From Isoetes taiwanensis (lineage: Eukaryota; Streptophyta; Lycopodiopsida; Isoetales; Isoetaceae), in the NCBI GenBank assembly GCA_021234155.1, contig JAJEKV010000059.1:8006779-8070778 (forward strand): a stretch of 64,000 nucleotides of DNA. The letters are read 5' to 3'. Within the stretch, counting starts at the first letter, position 1; each line of letters starts with the position of its first letter. Below are positions 1 through 11,851 of the stretch, one piece after another. The translations under genes and the position numbers were made by a program. The notes under the pieces are model-generated. The model had not been told where the DNA came from and did no database searches. It saw only the letters and a list, made by a program, of their open reading frames with translations.

Positions 1-500
1 TTATGGAGACATGGGAGCACGCATGGTACAAGCTACTAGATCTGCCAGACTATTAGTAGTACTCATTGTTCATTGAGTGCACAAGCAAGTGGGGATATAA
101 GGGTATCCTTTAGTGGACCGCCACATTATTTACTTTCAGAAGATGGCCGGCATGGGTGATGCTCATCTCCCGAATCTTGCTTGTGCCATGGCATTATGAG
201 CTTTCGTAAAGAAAAAACGAGCCCAGTAGTTCTCCCGATGGAATGTGCAGGAGCACAAGTGTATACAGGCCCAAATCAAAGAAGATTGCTATCACTTGAA
301 GTAGTATCGTAATGCTTGCTTTATTACTAAATTCTGGGATATATAAGCCCTGGAATAGGCACATTACCAGGAGCAGATCAACTTAATGCTCACATGAGAT
401 CCACAACGCTACCTACACGCATATTTACCCATGAAAACGTGCAGATTGACATCTTCCATTAACATAGGTGCACATCACCTCCACATTGTCGAGATAGATA
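1..500 (+). mobile_element. Decayed LINE (family A) ORF2 fragment
   Basis: The first 110 bases resemble the endonuclease start of the fuller LINE at 28334-32056 (the 'LMETWEHAG' region near 28690). From about 120 onward the sequence instead resembles the C-terminal ORF2 region of that LINE near 31205-31450: 'gccacattatttactttc' here against 'gccacattgtctattttc' there, then 'gatgctcatctccc' against 'gatgctcgtctccc'. The fragment is therefore internally deleted, joining the endonuclease start to the ORF2 C-terminal part. No open frame of useful length survives. It is continuous with further pieces of the same family to the right. Confidence 0.6.
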
Positions 501-616
501 CATGGATAGGTAGAAGCATGAAAGGGTAGCTAAAAAACCCTCCCCTAGTTTATACTTATATATGTATATAATGTAAAACCATTTTAATTGCACACCAAAT
601 TGTACATTACTGAAAA

Positions 617-1340
617 TTGAGAAGCATTCAACTGGCAAACACTGAGGTCAAAGAGGCATTGTATCACGCTACTGCAATCTCTCAGGTTCCTGCTGCCAGA
701 GCTATTGCAAATGCTATAGGACTTGGTGCTACTGTTGTTGCTGCTTCAGCAACTGTTGAGTCCAGCATTAAAGCTCCCCCAGATCTTCCTGCTCCTGCTG
801 CTTCACCTGCTTCTGCACATACACTGCATATTGTACCTACTGCTGCCATCACAACCTCACGCAATTCTGCCTCTATATATGCCAGCCATCAATAGAAAAT
901 GTGCTTACTTATAGTCTACTGGTATTGTTGAGGCCTCCCCTGGCAGAAAGGAGATAGTCTCAACTCCATTGCTATGGATATGGATTTCATCTTCCTTATG
1001 GAGACATGGGAGCATGCATGGCGTAGGCTACCAGATCTGCCAGGCTATCAATATTACTCTTTGTTCAATGAGTGCATATATAAGTGGGGGCACAGGAGAA
1101 TCATTTGCTTCCATCGAACAACTTTGGCGCCCTCGGTCTCCCTACACAAGATAGATAGATACAATCATTACCTGCGGGCACAATGCAGAATTTAGTGGCA
1201 AGCCCCTCTTTGTAGCAACATGCTACTTCCCACATGTAAATAATACCTTCTATTACTCTCACTCAGATGTGAATAGACTGGATCCATATGTCGATCTATA
1301 TGGTTATATCCTCACTCCGATTCAACAAAAATCTCGTAGG
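617..1340 (+). mobile_element. LINE family A: Ala/Pro-rich segment and start of AP-endonuclease, decayed
   Basis: A 92-codon frame rich in Ala, Pro and Ser (617-895) is followed by a degenerate endonuclease start at 895-1150. The segment parallels 28400-28720: both have a Pro/Ala-rich stretch, then 'ccaNNaaataggaa..tgtgc', a degenerate WNCRG-type motif, 'gcagaaNggagatagtctcaa' and 'atggagacatgggagcatgca'. This is the usual order in plant L1-type ORF2. Stops and frameshifts break it, so it is a relic. From 1200 to 1340 similarity to 28880-29000 continues ('tagactggatccatatgtcgatctata'). Confidence 0.6.
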
Positions 1341-1374
1341 CAAGAGCTGACCTAAGTTAGAAATATTCACCGCC

Positions 1375-1700
1375 ATGATGGGGCTGCAACATGATCCAAA
1401 GCAGGATGCAAATCCTTCACCTGAAAATATTGAGGTCACAAAGGCGCTATATCATGCTACTGGAATCTCTCAGAGTCCTGCTGTTGGAGTTACTTCAAAT
1501 GCTATAAAAGTTATTGCTGCTGCTCCAGCAATACCGAAGCTCTTGCTGCTCCTCCCACTTCTGCTATTTTACCTGCTTTTGCACATGCATCGCATATTGC
1601 ACCCCATATTGCCATCACAACCTCATTCGATTCTGCCTCTACATCTGCCACCCATAAATAGGAAATGTGCTTACATATGGGTATGTTTTTGTTAGTGGTA
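1375..1700 (+). mobile_element. Second copy of the LINE family A Ala/Pro-rich segment
   Basis: The frame at 1375-1695 repeats the organisation of 617-900. Both share 'aaNattgaggtcacaaaggc', 'tatcatgctactg' and the end 'ccatcaatagaaaatgtgcttac' or its close variant. The two copies lie about 760 bp apart in the same orientation, so this is either a tandem duplication or two nested insertions of the same family. There is no evidence that it encodes a functional protein. Confidence 0.5.
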
Positions 1701-1739
1701 TACAAAAAAACGAAGTCATTGCATCATTACAGCTAGACG

Positions 1740-2080
1740 GGTTGGTGCTCATAGGCCGGATCAGCCCCAATATATCTTAGTGCATATTCATACGCTGCAA
1801 GACCGTTGTATGTTTTATAGCCTCGTTTCTTAGTACAAGAAGATCTCTCCCTTTTGCATTGTCCAGAAGGCCTGAGGAGCTGTGTAAGGTTCATGCACGA
1901 GATTGCAAAAGAAAAGAAATGGGCAGTGTATAGAGGTGGCACAACCATTATTTGAGACCAGCGGCCTTCACTTTATTTTATTGTTATATTGGAACCTAGT
2001 TCCCAAGTTTTTATTTGGGCTTCGTTCTCTGCTACGTACTCGTCCCGTAAGCTTCGGAGCTTCCCATGGAGGTTAAAAAT
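1740..2080 (+). mobile_element. LINE ORF1-type RRM remnant and LINE 3' end
   Basis: Reading on the plus strand from about 1743, the degraded frame parallels the ORF1 C-terminal domain at 54750-55127: 'HRPDQPQYILVHIHTLQDRC' here against 'RPDRPRHMVVRFSTSQDR' there. It is followed by 'gatctctccc', 'gaggagctgtgtaa' and 'tgggcNgtgtatag' in both. The segment then ends in 'catggaggttaaaaa' and an (AATC)n tail, the counterpart of 'gtggacgataaaa' plus a short-repeat tail at the other family A copies. Stops interrupt the frame. Confidence 0.55.
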
Positions 2081-2403
2081 TAATCAATCAATCAATCAAT
2101 TAATCAATCAATTAATCTATATATCATCAATCTATCTGTTGATCTGCTCGTCATGTGCTCGCTCGCCGTCGTCCGCCCCGGCCCGTCCGGCCCATCCGGC
2201 CAACCGCTGCGTTTCGTGCGTGGGTTTGGCTCGTCAATTTCAATGTCATTCTGTCTATCTCTCTATCTATCCGCCTATTTGTCTATCTCTATCTATCCGC
2301 CTCTATTTGTCTATCTATCTATCCGCTTATCTATCCGTTTATTCGTTTCTGCGTCGTTTCGCCCGTCTGTCGTCCGCCCCATCGGCCGCTCTATCTCTAT
2401 CTC

Positions 2404-2466
<63 letters not shown>

Positions 2467-2760
2467 GTCTATCTATCTATCTATCTATCTATCTACTATC
2501 CGTCCGTCCGTCCGTCGATCGTATCTATCTATCTATCTATCTATCTAATCTACCTACCTACCTACCTACCTACCTATCTATCTATCCGTCCGTCGATCGA
2601 GCGATCGATCGATCGATCCGTCGATCCGTCCGTCCATCTAATCAAACAATCAATCAATCAATTTATCAATCGGTCACTCTATCAATCAATCAGTCAGGCA
2701 ATCTATCTGCCTGCCAGCCTATTTATCTATCCATCACGCCTTGGAATATAAAATTGCCTT
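2080..2760. repeat. Large compound tetranucleotide microsatellite
   Basis: About 680 bp of tetranucleotide tracts: (AATC)n at 2080-2120, mixed CTAT/CCGT tracts at 2240-2400, nearly pure (CTAT)n at about 2400-2495, (CTAC)n near 2555-2575, GATC/CCGT blocks near 2590-2635 and (AATC)n again at 2640-2695. A more GC-rich, non-repetitive island lies at about 2155-2235. Long open frames here (up to 257 codons of Ser/Ile/Tyr/Leu) arise only because the 4-bp unit avoids stops. They are not genes. The tract begins exactly where the LINE tail begins. Confidence 0.95.
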
Positions 2761-4200
2761 AATGGAGTTGGGATGGGGGGGGGGGGCATCTGGTTTCTCC
2801 TTCGTCGTCTAGCATTTCCCCTTGAGCTCCTTAACAGAACATAACCATGCTCCCAATCATAAGTTAAACACAAATGCCAATTTTAGGGCACCATTAATAC
2901 CTAGTTTGTTAATTTTTGACATAACCAAAAAAATGTAAATGGGGGTTAACCTAACTACGACCATTAAAGTTTAACTCTTTGACTTTAACTAAAACTCTAA
3001 AATAGAATCCAATGTGAACCCAATGTAAGTTAAACTTTTTAATTTAACTATCTTATCCCCCCCTCGTGTGACCTCACGCTTAGGGTCATATTAAAAAAGG
3101 GAAAGTCTACAAAAGCTTTTTACAATTTGGTCAACAACTTGGAATATTCTGGTAAATTTCACTATAAATAAAGAACAACATTTTTAAAGGTCTAGTTATC
3201 TAAAGGTCTTAGACGCCAAGCTATAATATGAAGCCTGATTGAGGCGCTGGGGTAATTAAAACTACGTACAATCATTTACTAACTTTGCATTAGTACCACT
3301 ATAATGTCAACTCCACACAAGATGCCATGCTATTGGCAAACATTTTCTATCCCATTGCGGAAATGATGAAGAATGGTGAGCGATACCTTATAATCCATGG
3401 TTGGCAACGTATTTCAAATGTTGCATGTATAGACATATGGGCAAGTTGTTAAGTACCTACGGGCAGGTGTTCAAAGGCTGGGATATGTCCTGGAATATCA
3501 ATAGAATCACACCCATGACAAGATTGAGCAGTTCCTTTGCTGATATTCGACGAATGTGTTACTCACATGTCTCTTCCCTTTATTGGCTCTGTTAGTACTA
3601 TCAGATATAACCCTACGTTTATTGTGAGCAAGATTAGTACTGTCAGAATCAGATAGCAGTTCAGGCATTACAAAATGTGTTCAACAAAAGCATCTATCCC
3701 GGTAGTTTAAAAGCTTCCTTTCTTGGACGCTTCATGAAATTTAAGGACAAAGTTCTGGTCCTGCACCAATTGTCATTGGCTTTTGCTCTTGTTCCACTGG
3801 TCAGTCTCGAGAGGTTGAGTTCTGGAAGTCTTCTAGATTGCTACTCACATAGAGCCTGCATAAGCCAATGATAAGAGGGCAAAAATTTTCATTTACACAA
3901 ATTGATATATAAGGTGGCTATACGAATCATGTAGCATCAACAAGCATTGTGCCTCTTCAAAATTGAACTACACAGATTTGCAGAAAAATTTGCCCTGAAA
4001 GTTATGCTTAACACAGATTGAACAATTCGAAAAGCAATCTTATAAAACAATTTCAGTGGAGGCTAGCACCTTACACCGCATTATCAAAGAACCAATTGGG
4101 AATTCAATACTCCTTCCAAAAGAAATTCCGTATGATGCTTTTGTTAAGCACTCCTGTATATGTACTTATTGTATATGAAGATCTAGCAAATAGCAGCATT
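2761..4200. other. Intergenic stretch without a recognisable gene
   Basis: AT-rich, with a G9 run near 2775 and no frame with recognisable protein similarity on either strand. Frames of about 64 codons at 3401 and 3677 have no motif I can identify. Confidence 0.6.
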
Positions 4201-4205
4201 TATCA

Positions 4206-4435
4206 AATTCTTACAATAGGCTGAGAACCAATGCTGATGTTCCTTATAAAGGTTAAAGGCGCTGATATTTCTGATGGATCATGGTTTCGATAATATGAAC
4301 TCTCAATTGCACCAGAGAGGCAGAAAAACGATGTTGGTGTTTCTTGTATAAAGGTCATAAAGATACTGATGTTTCTGAGGTAACAAAGCTCATGGTTTGG
4401 ACAATATGAAGAGTCAGTTACACCATAGAGGTTTA
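4206..4435. repeat. Two-copy imperfect tandem repeat, about 115 bp
   Basis: Two adjacent units share 'gatgttNNtNtataaaggt', 'actgatNtttctga', 'catggttt.ga.aatatgaa' and 'caNttNcaccaNagagg'. They lie downstream of the U11/U12-31K stop codon, where the 3' UTR or its flank would be. Confidence 0.7.
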
Positions 4436-4611
4436 GATAATATATCCCCATATGAGAGAAGATGCCATGGGGAGAATCCCACATTACAAAGAGGAAGGTT
4501 CAAGAACAAAAGCAGCATACAGATCTTGGAGACAAATGAAGAAACATTGATCATTCAGCGTTTCAGTACTAAAATCTCCAGATTGTATCTTTGAACTGGT
4601 GCAAACTTTCC

Positions 4612-7524
4612 TTAATCCTCGCCACTTTCATCACTAAAATATCCAGACCGCTTCTTTGGACCCTGCAATGGACAGAACAGAATCATACAGGATTGTAGTA
4701 ACTAGACACAACAATACACTTTAACGCAAAAAAAAACTGGTTACCTTAAGCCCTCTAGTGTGTGGTTCACCATGATTGTTTCCAAGATTGTGAAATGAGG
4801 CCAGCCTTTTCCATACGAATAAACATGCATACAAATTGGTAAGTTATTAACAGCCTAATTCTAAACTTTTGTTGAAAACTGAACCACAAGTCAATCTTGG
4901 ATTTCTCCACTAATAAATCAATGAAATATCATCATCGTAAATGGTTTCCATTGCTCCATTCTGAAGATAAAAAGCTTATCTATCTTATTCTTCGAGCATA
5001 TACAAAGTTCATGTCTAACCGATTCACAATGAACAATTACTAATGTGTTTCAGATTTTAAAATGTGTGGCAATTATCAGTTGCTTATGATATTTAAGAAG
5101 TTGAATCAAATGGCCACATGCCATACATGGAAAGGACACAATTCTCATTGAGATCCATAGAATTAAGACAATACCCAAAAAAAATGAAGCATACCTTGGT
5201 GCCACTATAGAACCCCAGTCATCATCTTCAAATCGTGTTTCATCCTCTTCATCACTGAAAGGAGATAAGATGACACATACTACATAAGTACCATATGCCA
5301 CACATCTTTCTTTTAATTTATTCTTACCTATCATCATTAGTAGCTTTACCATCAACCTCTGAACCATTATGCTGGCCCCTTCTCTTCTTAGGTACTGGCC
5401 GCTCTCTTGATCCAAGCTGTAATGGATGAGGAAAACGCCATATTGAATTGATACTTACATATGTAAAATGAATGTGGTTTCAGCAAAGCAATATTATTTG
5501 ACAGGTACGAATAGATAATTCAAGCATTGCAGACTCTGCATAGCTTTGTACTCAGTTTCTAAGCTTCAATCTGAACAATTCAGACATGAAAATCTTCAGG
5601 GAAAAATAAAGGTTTACCTGATTTCTAGGGCACTCATATGACAAGTGCCCCTCTTGCCCACATTCATAGCAACGGCTCTTATCCTTGTAAATCCGCCGCC
5701 GTATAAATTCGCGAGCACGACCATTGTCAGCAGCTACAGAAACTTTTATGGTTCTTTTATTTAGAATTTTCCCATTCATCACTTGCACCTGGAGAACCAA
5801 AAGCACCTCCTCATTATACTGAACCCTACAGAACCCATGACTTTAACAACTCATAATGGTTAAGCAAGCACATGTTGCAAATAGATACTCCTTTTGTCAG
5901 CAAGATGTGGCATGTCACAAACTTACACTGTTGTCAGCTAGGTAGATAATATTGTTTCCTTAATTTGAGATACCTCCTATGTTTAAGGCGGTGCAGCATT
6001 CCATATTAAGCACCCAGCTAATTCCTATAAAGTGTATCCTTTCTTTATGTAGTATAGACGCCCTAGTGTGTTCTTGACTTTCCTATGTAATACGGTATCG
6101 GAGTGTGTTGGCTTTCTTGACTTTTTTCTCTATGTAATACAGTATCAGAGTGTGTTGGCTATTAAAGGAGAGAGCTCTATGTATTAGGAAAATTCAAGAA
6201 CAGAGAAGTAGCATATGGATTAGCTGTGCTCTGAAGCTTTGGCACGAAAAAAAGTGAAATAAATAGACTTGCCACTTGCAGTGGTGGCCAAGATGAGAGG
6301 TTTCTGGGATGCAATCTGGAAAATGATCTGGGCTATCATGGAGAAATGGGGTGAGGCAAGATCAGAGAATCTTGCTGAAGAGATGCCAGTGGGACCAATG
6401 GATTCCCAAGATACCCTTGTGGGTGGGGTGCTCACCAAGCGTGCTATGAAAACTGGCCTGGATCACAATGATGAATGTCGCACTCACACAGGTGAAAGGA
6501 GGAGTTGGTCAGCAATTGAAGTCAAACTCAAAAATAATAGCAGTGGAATATGATAGAAAGAAAGGATGTGACTGGACTGGAATGACATGGGATTACTTCC
6601 CCATAGCAAAGGATTGCCAAAATGCTGGTCTTGGTCTTGAGGGAATTGGGTACAGACAAGCTCTGAATGGTACCTCTATTTTCTGGCCAGAAATTAGAGA
6701 CATTCAAATTTTACAACTTCGCTGCTCTTGCTAATGCTGAATATTTACAAATAGGTGATTCTGATTTTTTTTCCCAAGTACCATCATGTTCATTGTTTCT
6801 GAGGGAGTAACAGTCAGAAGGCTTTCAGAAATGGTCTCAGATGGAGATGGCAGACCAAGCAATGGAGATATAATTTGATCTAGTTCCAATATTATAACAG
6901 CACATGAAACCCAATTGCTTTCAGACATGACTTTAAGTGAAAGGTTTTGGAATATTTTATACCTACCATGACAAAGGCTGTAAGTAGCTAGAATGTATGG
7001 TCAAGGACAATTCAGTTCGTCGAAGAAGCCGAGCTTGTTAGGGATGTGATTAAAGTCTATCCATGTGAATTTCACAACAGTCCAACCAAGCAGCTCAAAT
7101 TCTGAACCTGCAAAATACCTACTGCTTTTTGTGCATCCTCCCGAGCAGTATACAGAATAAACGCCACGCCTTTGCTTTGTCTTGTGACTTTATCTTTCAT
7201 AACTGTAACCCTACACACAACAAATTTAGACTTAAATTCAATTTCACCCGGCCGAATGTATATATTAGCAAAACACGAGTAGAAGAACCCAGGTACTTAC
7301 TTGCCAATTTTCCCGAAGGTGCTGAAGAGGGTGAAGATGTCACTGTTAGTGAGAGAGAAATCTAAATTGCTCACGTATATGGTGGATTTGGACGGCACGA
7401 GACCACCACTACCACGTTTAGTTTCGGGAGCATCTTGGTTGTTAAAACGGTTAGAAGAGGAAGGGAAATCGTCGTCTTCTTCGCCATCGCTGAACGGAGC
7501 GGAAGGAAATCCCGAAGCGGCCAT
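4612..7524 (-). CDS. U11/U12 small nuclear ribonucleoprotein 31 kDa protein
   Basis: A component of the U11/U12 di-snRNP of the minor spliceosome, which recognises U12-type introns in the nucleus. Seven exons join in phase with GT-AG borders: 7524-7301, 7210-7123, 5788-5618, 5416-5328, 5254-5195, 4805-4745 and 4662-4612. They give 247 residues, close to the roughly 260 expected for plant 31K. In order: an acidic N-terminus from [19 protein letters not shown]; an RRM with RNP2 'TIYVSNLDF' and RNP1 'SKGVAFILY'; '[13 protein letters not shown]'; a CCHC knuckle '[14 protein letters not shown]'; a basic/acidic tail ending '[12 protein letters not shown]'. The ATG at 7524 is the first of the open frame. 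No frame defect is seen. The splice model rests on conservation and consensus sites only. The third-to-last intron join (acceptor at 4806) was chosen because it is the one that keeps the frame. Confidence 0.93.
5789..7122. other. Large intron 2 of the U11/U12-31K gene
   Basis: A 1.33 kb intron, far longer than the other introns of this gene. It contains a direct repeat near 6088-6160, two copies of 'tatgtaataNNgtatcNgagtgtgttgg' about 44 bp apart. A minus-strand frame of 72 codons at 6220-6438 contains '[11 protein letters not shown]' but I recognise no family. The intron is probably enlarged by an old insertion that cannot be named from the sequence. Confidence 0.6.
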
Positions 7525-7597
7525 GCCAATAATTATTGTTTGAAAATTGAGGGATTTGAGGGAAAACTACCAAAATGCCCTTATGAGTTTGCTTATT

Positions 7598-7760
7598 TAC
7601 TACAAGAAATTTATCGCGGCGGCCAAGGCCGCCGCGAACATTTCTCTTTTTCAAAACGGTGCAGTTGGACCCCAGTTAACGTCCAATATTCTCTTCTGCA
7701 ATGGCCAAGTGATTCTACCAATATTCTCTTCTGCAATGGCCAAGTGATTCTAGATTGATG
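7598..7760. repeat. GC-rich palindrome and 36-bp direct repeat upstream of U11/U12-31K
   Basis: A perfect inverted repeat, CGCGGCGGCC-AA-GGCCGCCGCG, lies near 7615-7636, about 95 bp upstream of the 31K start codon on the opposite strand. At 7682-7754 the unit 'ccaatattctcttctgcaat' plus 'ggccaagtgattcta' occurs twice in tandem. Either may belong to an old insertion in the promoter region. A regulatory role cannot be shown. Confidence 0.7.
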
Positions 7761-8099
7761 TGAAGCAACTTCGTAAGATCTTACATTCTAACTCTAATTT
7801 AGAAATTACAAAATGGGAGAATATTTACCTTGCATGCAATTAGTGAAGCAGAAGAGAAGCGCTCACAATAGCTCTTCAAGTGCTCTTAATGCGTCGAGAC
7901 AATAAGAAGGCCTTCTATTTATAAGATGGAGTTTTGTTGGATGATCGACACACATGACTAATCTAGAGCTATATTTATGCCAAGTGCCTATATCGCAACT
8001 CGCATGTAATCATTAATATCATTCGATATATATTTCATATCCATAATTATCCTAAAATGGATATCATTAAGATTCTATATATATTGGGATTGATATCTT

Positions 8100-8935
8100 C
8101 TAACAAATTTGCTTAATAGCCGCAATAAATCGAAAAGTGCACACATGTCGTGCTTTGATAATTCGCAATAAATACAAAAGCGTATTAATGGCCGCAATAA
8201 ATGCAAAGTGCACACATGTCGCTTTTGATAACTCGCAATAAATGCAAAGCGTATTAATGGTCGCTAATAAATGCAAAGCGTATTAATGGCCGCAATAAAT
8301 GCAAAGGGTATTAATAAATGCGCAATAAATGCAAAGTGCACATGTCGCAGCTTTGATAACTCGCAATAAATGCAAAGCGTATTAATGGCCGCAATAAAAT
8401 CCAAAGCGCATTAATGGTCGCAATAAATGCAAAGGGTATTAATGGCTACAATAAATGCAAAGTGCACACATGTCGCGGCTTTGATAATTCAATAAATTCA
8501 AAGCGTATTAATGGCCACAAAAAATGCAAAGTGTATTAATGGCCGCAATAAAATGCAAAGTGCACAAATGCCATAAATGCGCGATGAATGCAACGTGTCA
8601 TCCTATGGTAATGCTCATATCTTCCTCCGCCATAAATGCTCATAAATGCCTCAAATCAAAATTAATGCCCGCAATAAATGCTTTATAATCAATGAATGCA
8701 CACAATATTCGAGGTTATTAATGGCTGCAATAAATGCTTTACAATCAATGAATGCACACCGTATTAATGCGTGTCATGTAATCACGCCAACATCACAGAA
8801 ATATTCGAGGTTTACCGCAATAAATGCTTTATATAATCAATGAATGCAAAAATGAATGCAAAGAAGGTTATTAAGTGGCCGCAATAAATGCTGCAATAAA
8901 TGCTTTATAAGTAATAAATGCACACAAGTACACGT
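8100..8935. repeat. Degenerate minisatellite based on GCAATAAATGCAAAG
   Basis: More than fifteen variants of 'cgcaataaatgcaaag' alternate with 'cgtattaatggc' and 'tgcacacatgtcg', giving irregular units of roughly 25-35 bp and higher-order blocks of about 90 bp. Towards the right (8640-8930) the unit drifts to 'gcaataaatgctttataatc' with 'aatgaatgcacac'. No long reading frame is present. Confidence 0.9.
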
Positions 8936-8999
8936 GCCATGTTTTAAGAATTTTGAAGGAACAAAATGAAGGAGAACAGAAATTGGACACTCAATTACA

Positions 9000-9290
9000 T
9001 AGGAAGGAAAATGCCCTTATGAGTTTTAAAATTACCAAAATGCCCCTGGCTCAAATAAATATATTGTATAAAATAAACATACAATAAAATTATCAATTTG
9101 CCCTTACACACCAAACTTTATTACCAAAATACCCCTATACACCAAACTTAATTACCAAAATGCCTATTCATATCAATTTTCATCAATTTACACCAAACTT
9201 AATTACCAAACTGCCTATACATCAAACTTAATTATCTACATACCCCTACACACCAAACTTAATTACCAAAATGCCCTTTTATACTAACGT
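9000..9290. repeat. Short tandem array of 'acaccaaacttaattaccaaaatgcc'-like units
   Basis: About six imperfect units of roughly 30 bp combine 'ttaccaaaatgcccNta' and 'cacaccaaacttaa'. The phrase 'aaaatgcccttatgagttt' at 9008 also occurs at 7571, on the other side of the minisatellite, so both flanks of 7590-9005 share sequence. Confidence 0.75.
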
Positions 9291-9363
9291 TATGCAATTT
9301 AAACTTAATGCCTGAAGATTAGCAATTTGAATTCAACAGAAGAAATATCATAAGTCACGTTTA

Positions 9364-10050
9364 TCACTGAATAAGAGCTCTACAACTACGAGCATTGTGT
9401 CCCTTCTCATTACACCTTCCACAATGTTGTTCTCTCTTCTCTAAACCTTCTGCTCCTATGCGTATGCGTTTAGTCTTTGGACGTCCAGGAGGTCTCCGTG
9501 TGGCTGGTGGTAACATGCCTCCAATAACATCATCGTGTGCTAAAATCACTGGGAATACTGGCTCCTTGTAAGTATCACAAAAGGACTGCAATGAATATGT
9601 TATGTGTGCATAAGATTGCACACGCTCCTTTCTAAACAGAATAGCGACAGCTGCATGTGCACACGGTAATCCCAAATCTTGCCACATTCCACAGGTGCAT
9701 GTCCTCTTATCCACATCAACAAGCCTAATGTGTGCCGGAGTATGTATCTCAAAGACAGCATTAGTGGATGGCAAAATCCCAGATAGTCTTCCACGCCACA
9801 AGACCCTCTCGATGGATTGCTCTGGCAGTCCAACCAATGCATTATGTGTTTGCCGGTCCAAGCGAATCCCTAGTAGCTTCCCCATTAACCCTTCTTTCAT
9901 AAAACCATGACATTAAATTCTCAAGGATCAATTCCAACATCCCAAGAATAGGCATATCTCTAGCCTCTAGCAACCATGCATTTAGAGACTCATCCTCATC
10001 GCTTTCGTCGGTTCCTTCAAGGATTCAAATTGGCTTCCCTCGGCCAAAGC
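9364..10050 (-). pseudogene. MULE (Mutator-like) transposase C-terminal fragment
   Basis: The 178-codon frame at 9900-9364 has the C-terminal layout of MuDR/MULE transposases. It carries a SWIM-type zinc motif 'CTCGMWQDLGLPCAHA', then 'RPPGRPKTKRIR', then a CCHC knuckle 'HCGRCNEKGHNARSC' at the very end. Just upstream, in a different frame, is 'DESLNAWLLEARDMPILGM' followed by 'LENLMSWFYERR', the segment that precedes the SWIM domain in these proteins. The frame break near 9895 and the absence of the DDE core upstream show a truncated relic. No terminal inverted repeats were found. Confidence 0.85.
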
Positions 10051-10059
10051 CATAGTTCA

Positions 10060-11690
10060 TCGTGCATAATTTATGTTCAAATATTCAAACGTGCAATATG
10101 GATTTTACAACACAATTTAGAAATGATTTTGCTTTGCACGTAAAAGCCCTGAATGAAGTCTAAACTTAGACACTAATTGTTCCCTCGCAAAGACTAGTAC
10201 CACAAAGACCAAATGGATTTGCACCCAAAAGCAATTCTAATGCCCGCACGTATTCTTTCATATCAAGAAGGCCCCTAGCTTTTCTACAAATGGATTTAAC
10301 ATGAGTTGCATCTAAAACCGATGTACAAGAGGCCTCAAGGTCGGAAGCTTAACCGATGAACAAAGACCTTGCAATCTCGTGGCGAATTCTTAAGCTATTG
10401 TCTTGCCGACAAATTTACATGGGATACAACAAGGTGAGGGATAGTGAGCCGCGAGGTGCAGACTATCTTACACGCATGCAAAGAAGATGATATGAATTCG
10501 CCGGGAAGCTCAATTGCCGATTAAATGCAGAGTTGTTGATCCGTGTTCCACATAGCCGATCATCTTTATTTGGGCAAACCCATCATCAATCTAAATCTAA
10601 TGCTTAGAAGACTAGAGAAATAACAAGGTGAGGGATAGTGAGCCAGCCAGGGTGCAGATTTATTATCACATGCATGCGTGATATGATATGAATTAGCATT
10701 TCGCTGCACTTCGCAGAGCATTTAAGGTATAGCACGTATGGGCATAGAAGCCGAAATTTTCTTCAAGTTTTTGGTTATAGAGGCCACAATCTGAACAGGG
10801 GCATATCATACCAACTGCTTTCTCCAATTATCGGCTCATTCAAAACCTTCTCATACTAATCATTGTCCGCTTCTAAAAAGCAAGAAAGAACAATAGATTA
10901 TTTGATTACGGACCCAAATCAGTGTGGCACAAACTCTAAAACCTAACAATTATATTTACTTTAAGCTAGGCTAAGGTGCCTATGAAAATCTAGATTTCAT
11001 CCGGAAAAACATATAGAAACTCTAGATTTCATCCGGAAAAACATATAGAAACCCACAGATTTTGACTAGAAAACTTCCTACAATTTTTTTTTCCCCGTCG
11101 GAAATTCTCGATTTCAATGGGTATGATGCTAGTGTTCCTAGGAATTCGGCATACACTGACCTAAAGGGTCAAAAGGTTAAAAGAAGATACACATAGCGGA
11201 AGGGAATCCCGCTACGATGGGGAAAGTCCTAGGCGTGCCAATTTTGCCAGTACAAATTTTGGTTTTGCCGGTACAAAGAAAATTTTGCAGGAACTAATCT
11301 TATAACATGCCGGTACATTCTAAGATCAACGGGAAATTAGCTAGTACAGTTCGATTTTGTTAGAAAAATTGCCGGTACATACAAAAATTTGTAGGAAAAT
11401 TTTCTATCCATATCTTATCTATTTATAACAATACTTTAACGATTAACAATTACTTTATAATTGTTATTTTTTTTGGTCCATTTTTGGACGAGAGGTCGTA
11501 AGGCCGACGTTTAGGGCTTTTCTTGGCCTTGGCTTGGCGGCTTGGCCTTGGACGGCAACAGTAGCAGGCAACCGATACTTACTATTTGCATGCCCGCCAT
11601 GCCGATTTCATATTAAAAAAAAAGCCTACTACCAAATCCCTCCCTTAATTTCGCTTCCTGACTTAATTTCCCTCCTTTTGTGCTCCCTTA
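10060..11690. other. Intergenic stretch with small direct repeats
   Basis: No gene recognised. A segment of about 70 bp beginning 'aaggtgagggatagtgagcc' occurs at 10428 and again at 10624. The phrase 'ctagatttcatccggaaaaa' plus 'catatagaaa' is repeated at 10990 and 11022. The region 11230-11390 contains several scattered 'gccggtac' or 'gccagtac' motifs. Confidence 0.65.
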
Positions 11691-11851
11691 ATTTTGTACA
11701 GTAGAAAAGAAGAGTGGTGGGAAAATGGATTGATTATTACACACAGCAAGAAGAGGAGATCAGATTGGCATACATTTTGTGTCTCCTCTATTCCAAACTA
11801 TCTTGGAGAGCAAGAGATATGGGCAGAGTGCCCACTGGCAAGAGGAAGTTT

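Noticed and set aside
2080-2760. Long open frames of 131-257 codons (Ser/Tyr/Leu/Ile repeats)
   Set aside because: They follow the tetranucleotide microsatellite in all plus-strand frames. The unit contains no stop, so the frames are artefacts.
7590-7640. 'ctacaagaaatttatcgcgg' as the terminus of a CACTA transposon
   Set aside because: The first base is T, not C, and no inverted partner end or 3-bp target duplication was found, so it is mentioned only as part of a repeat region.
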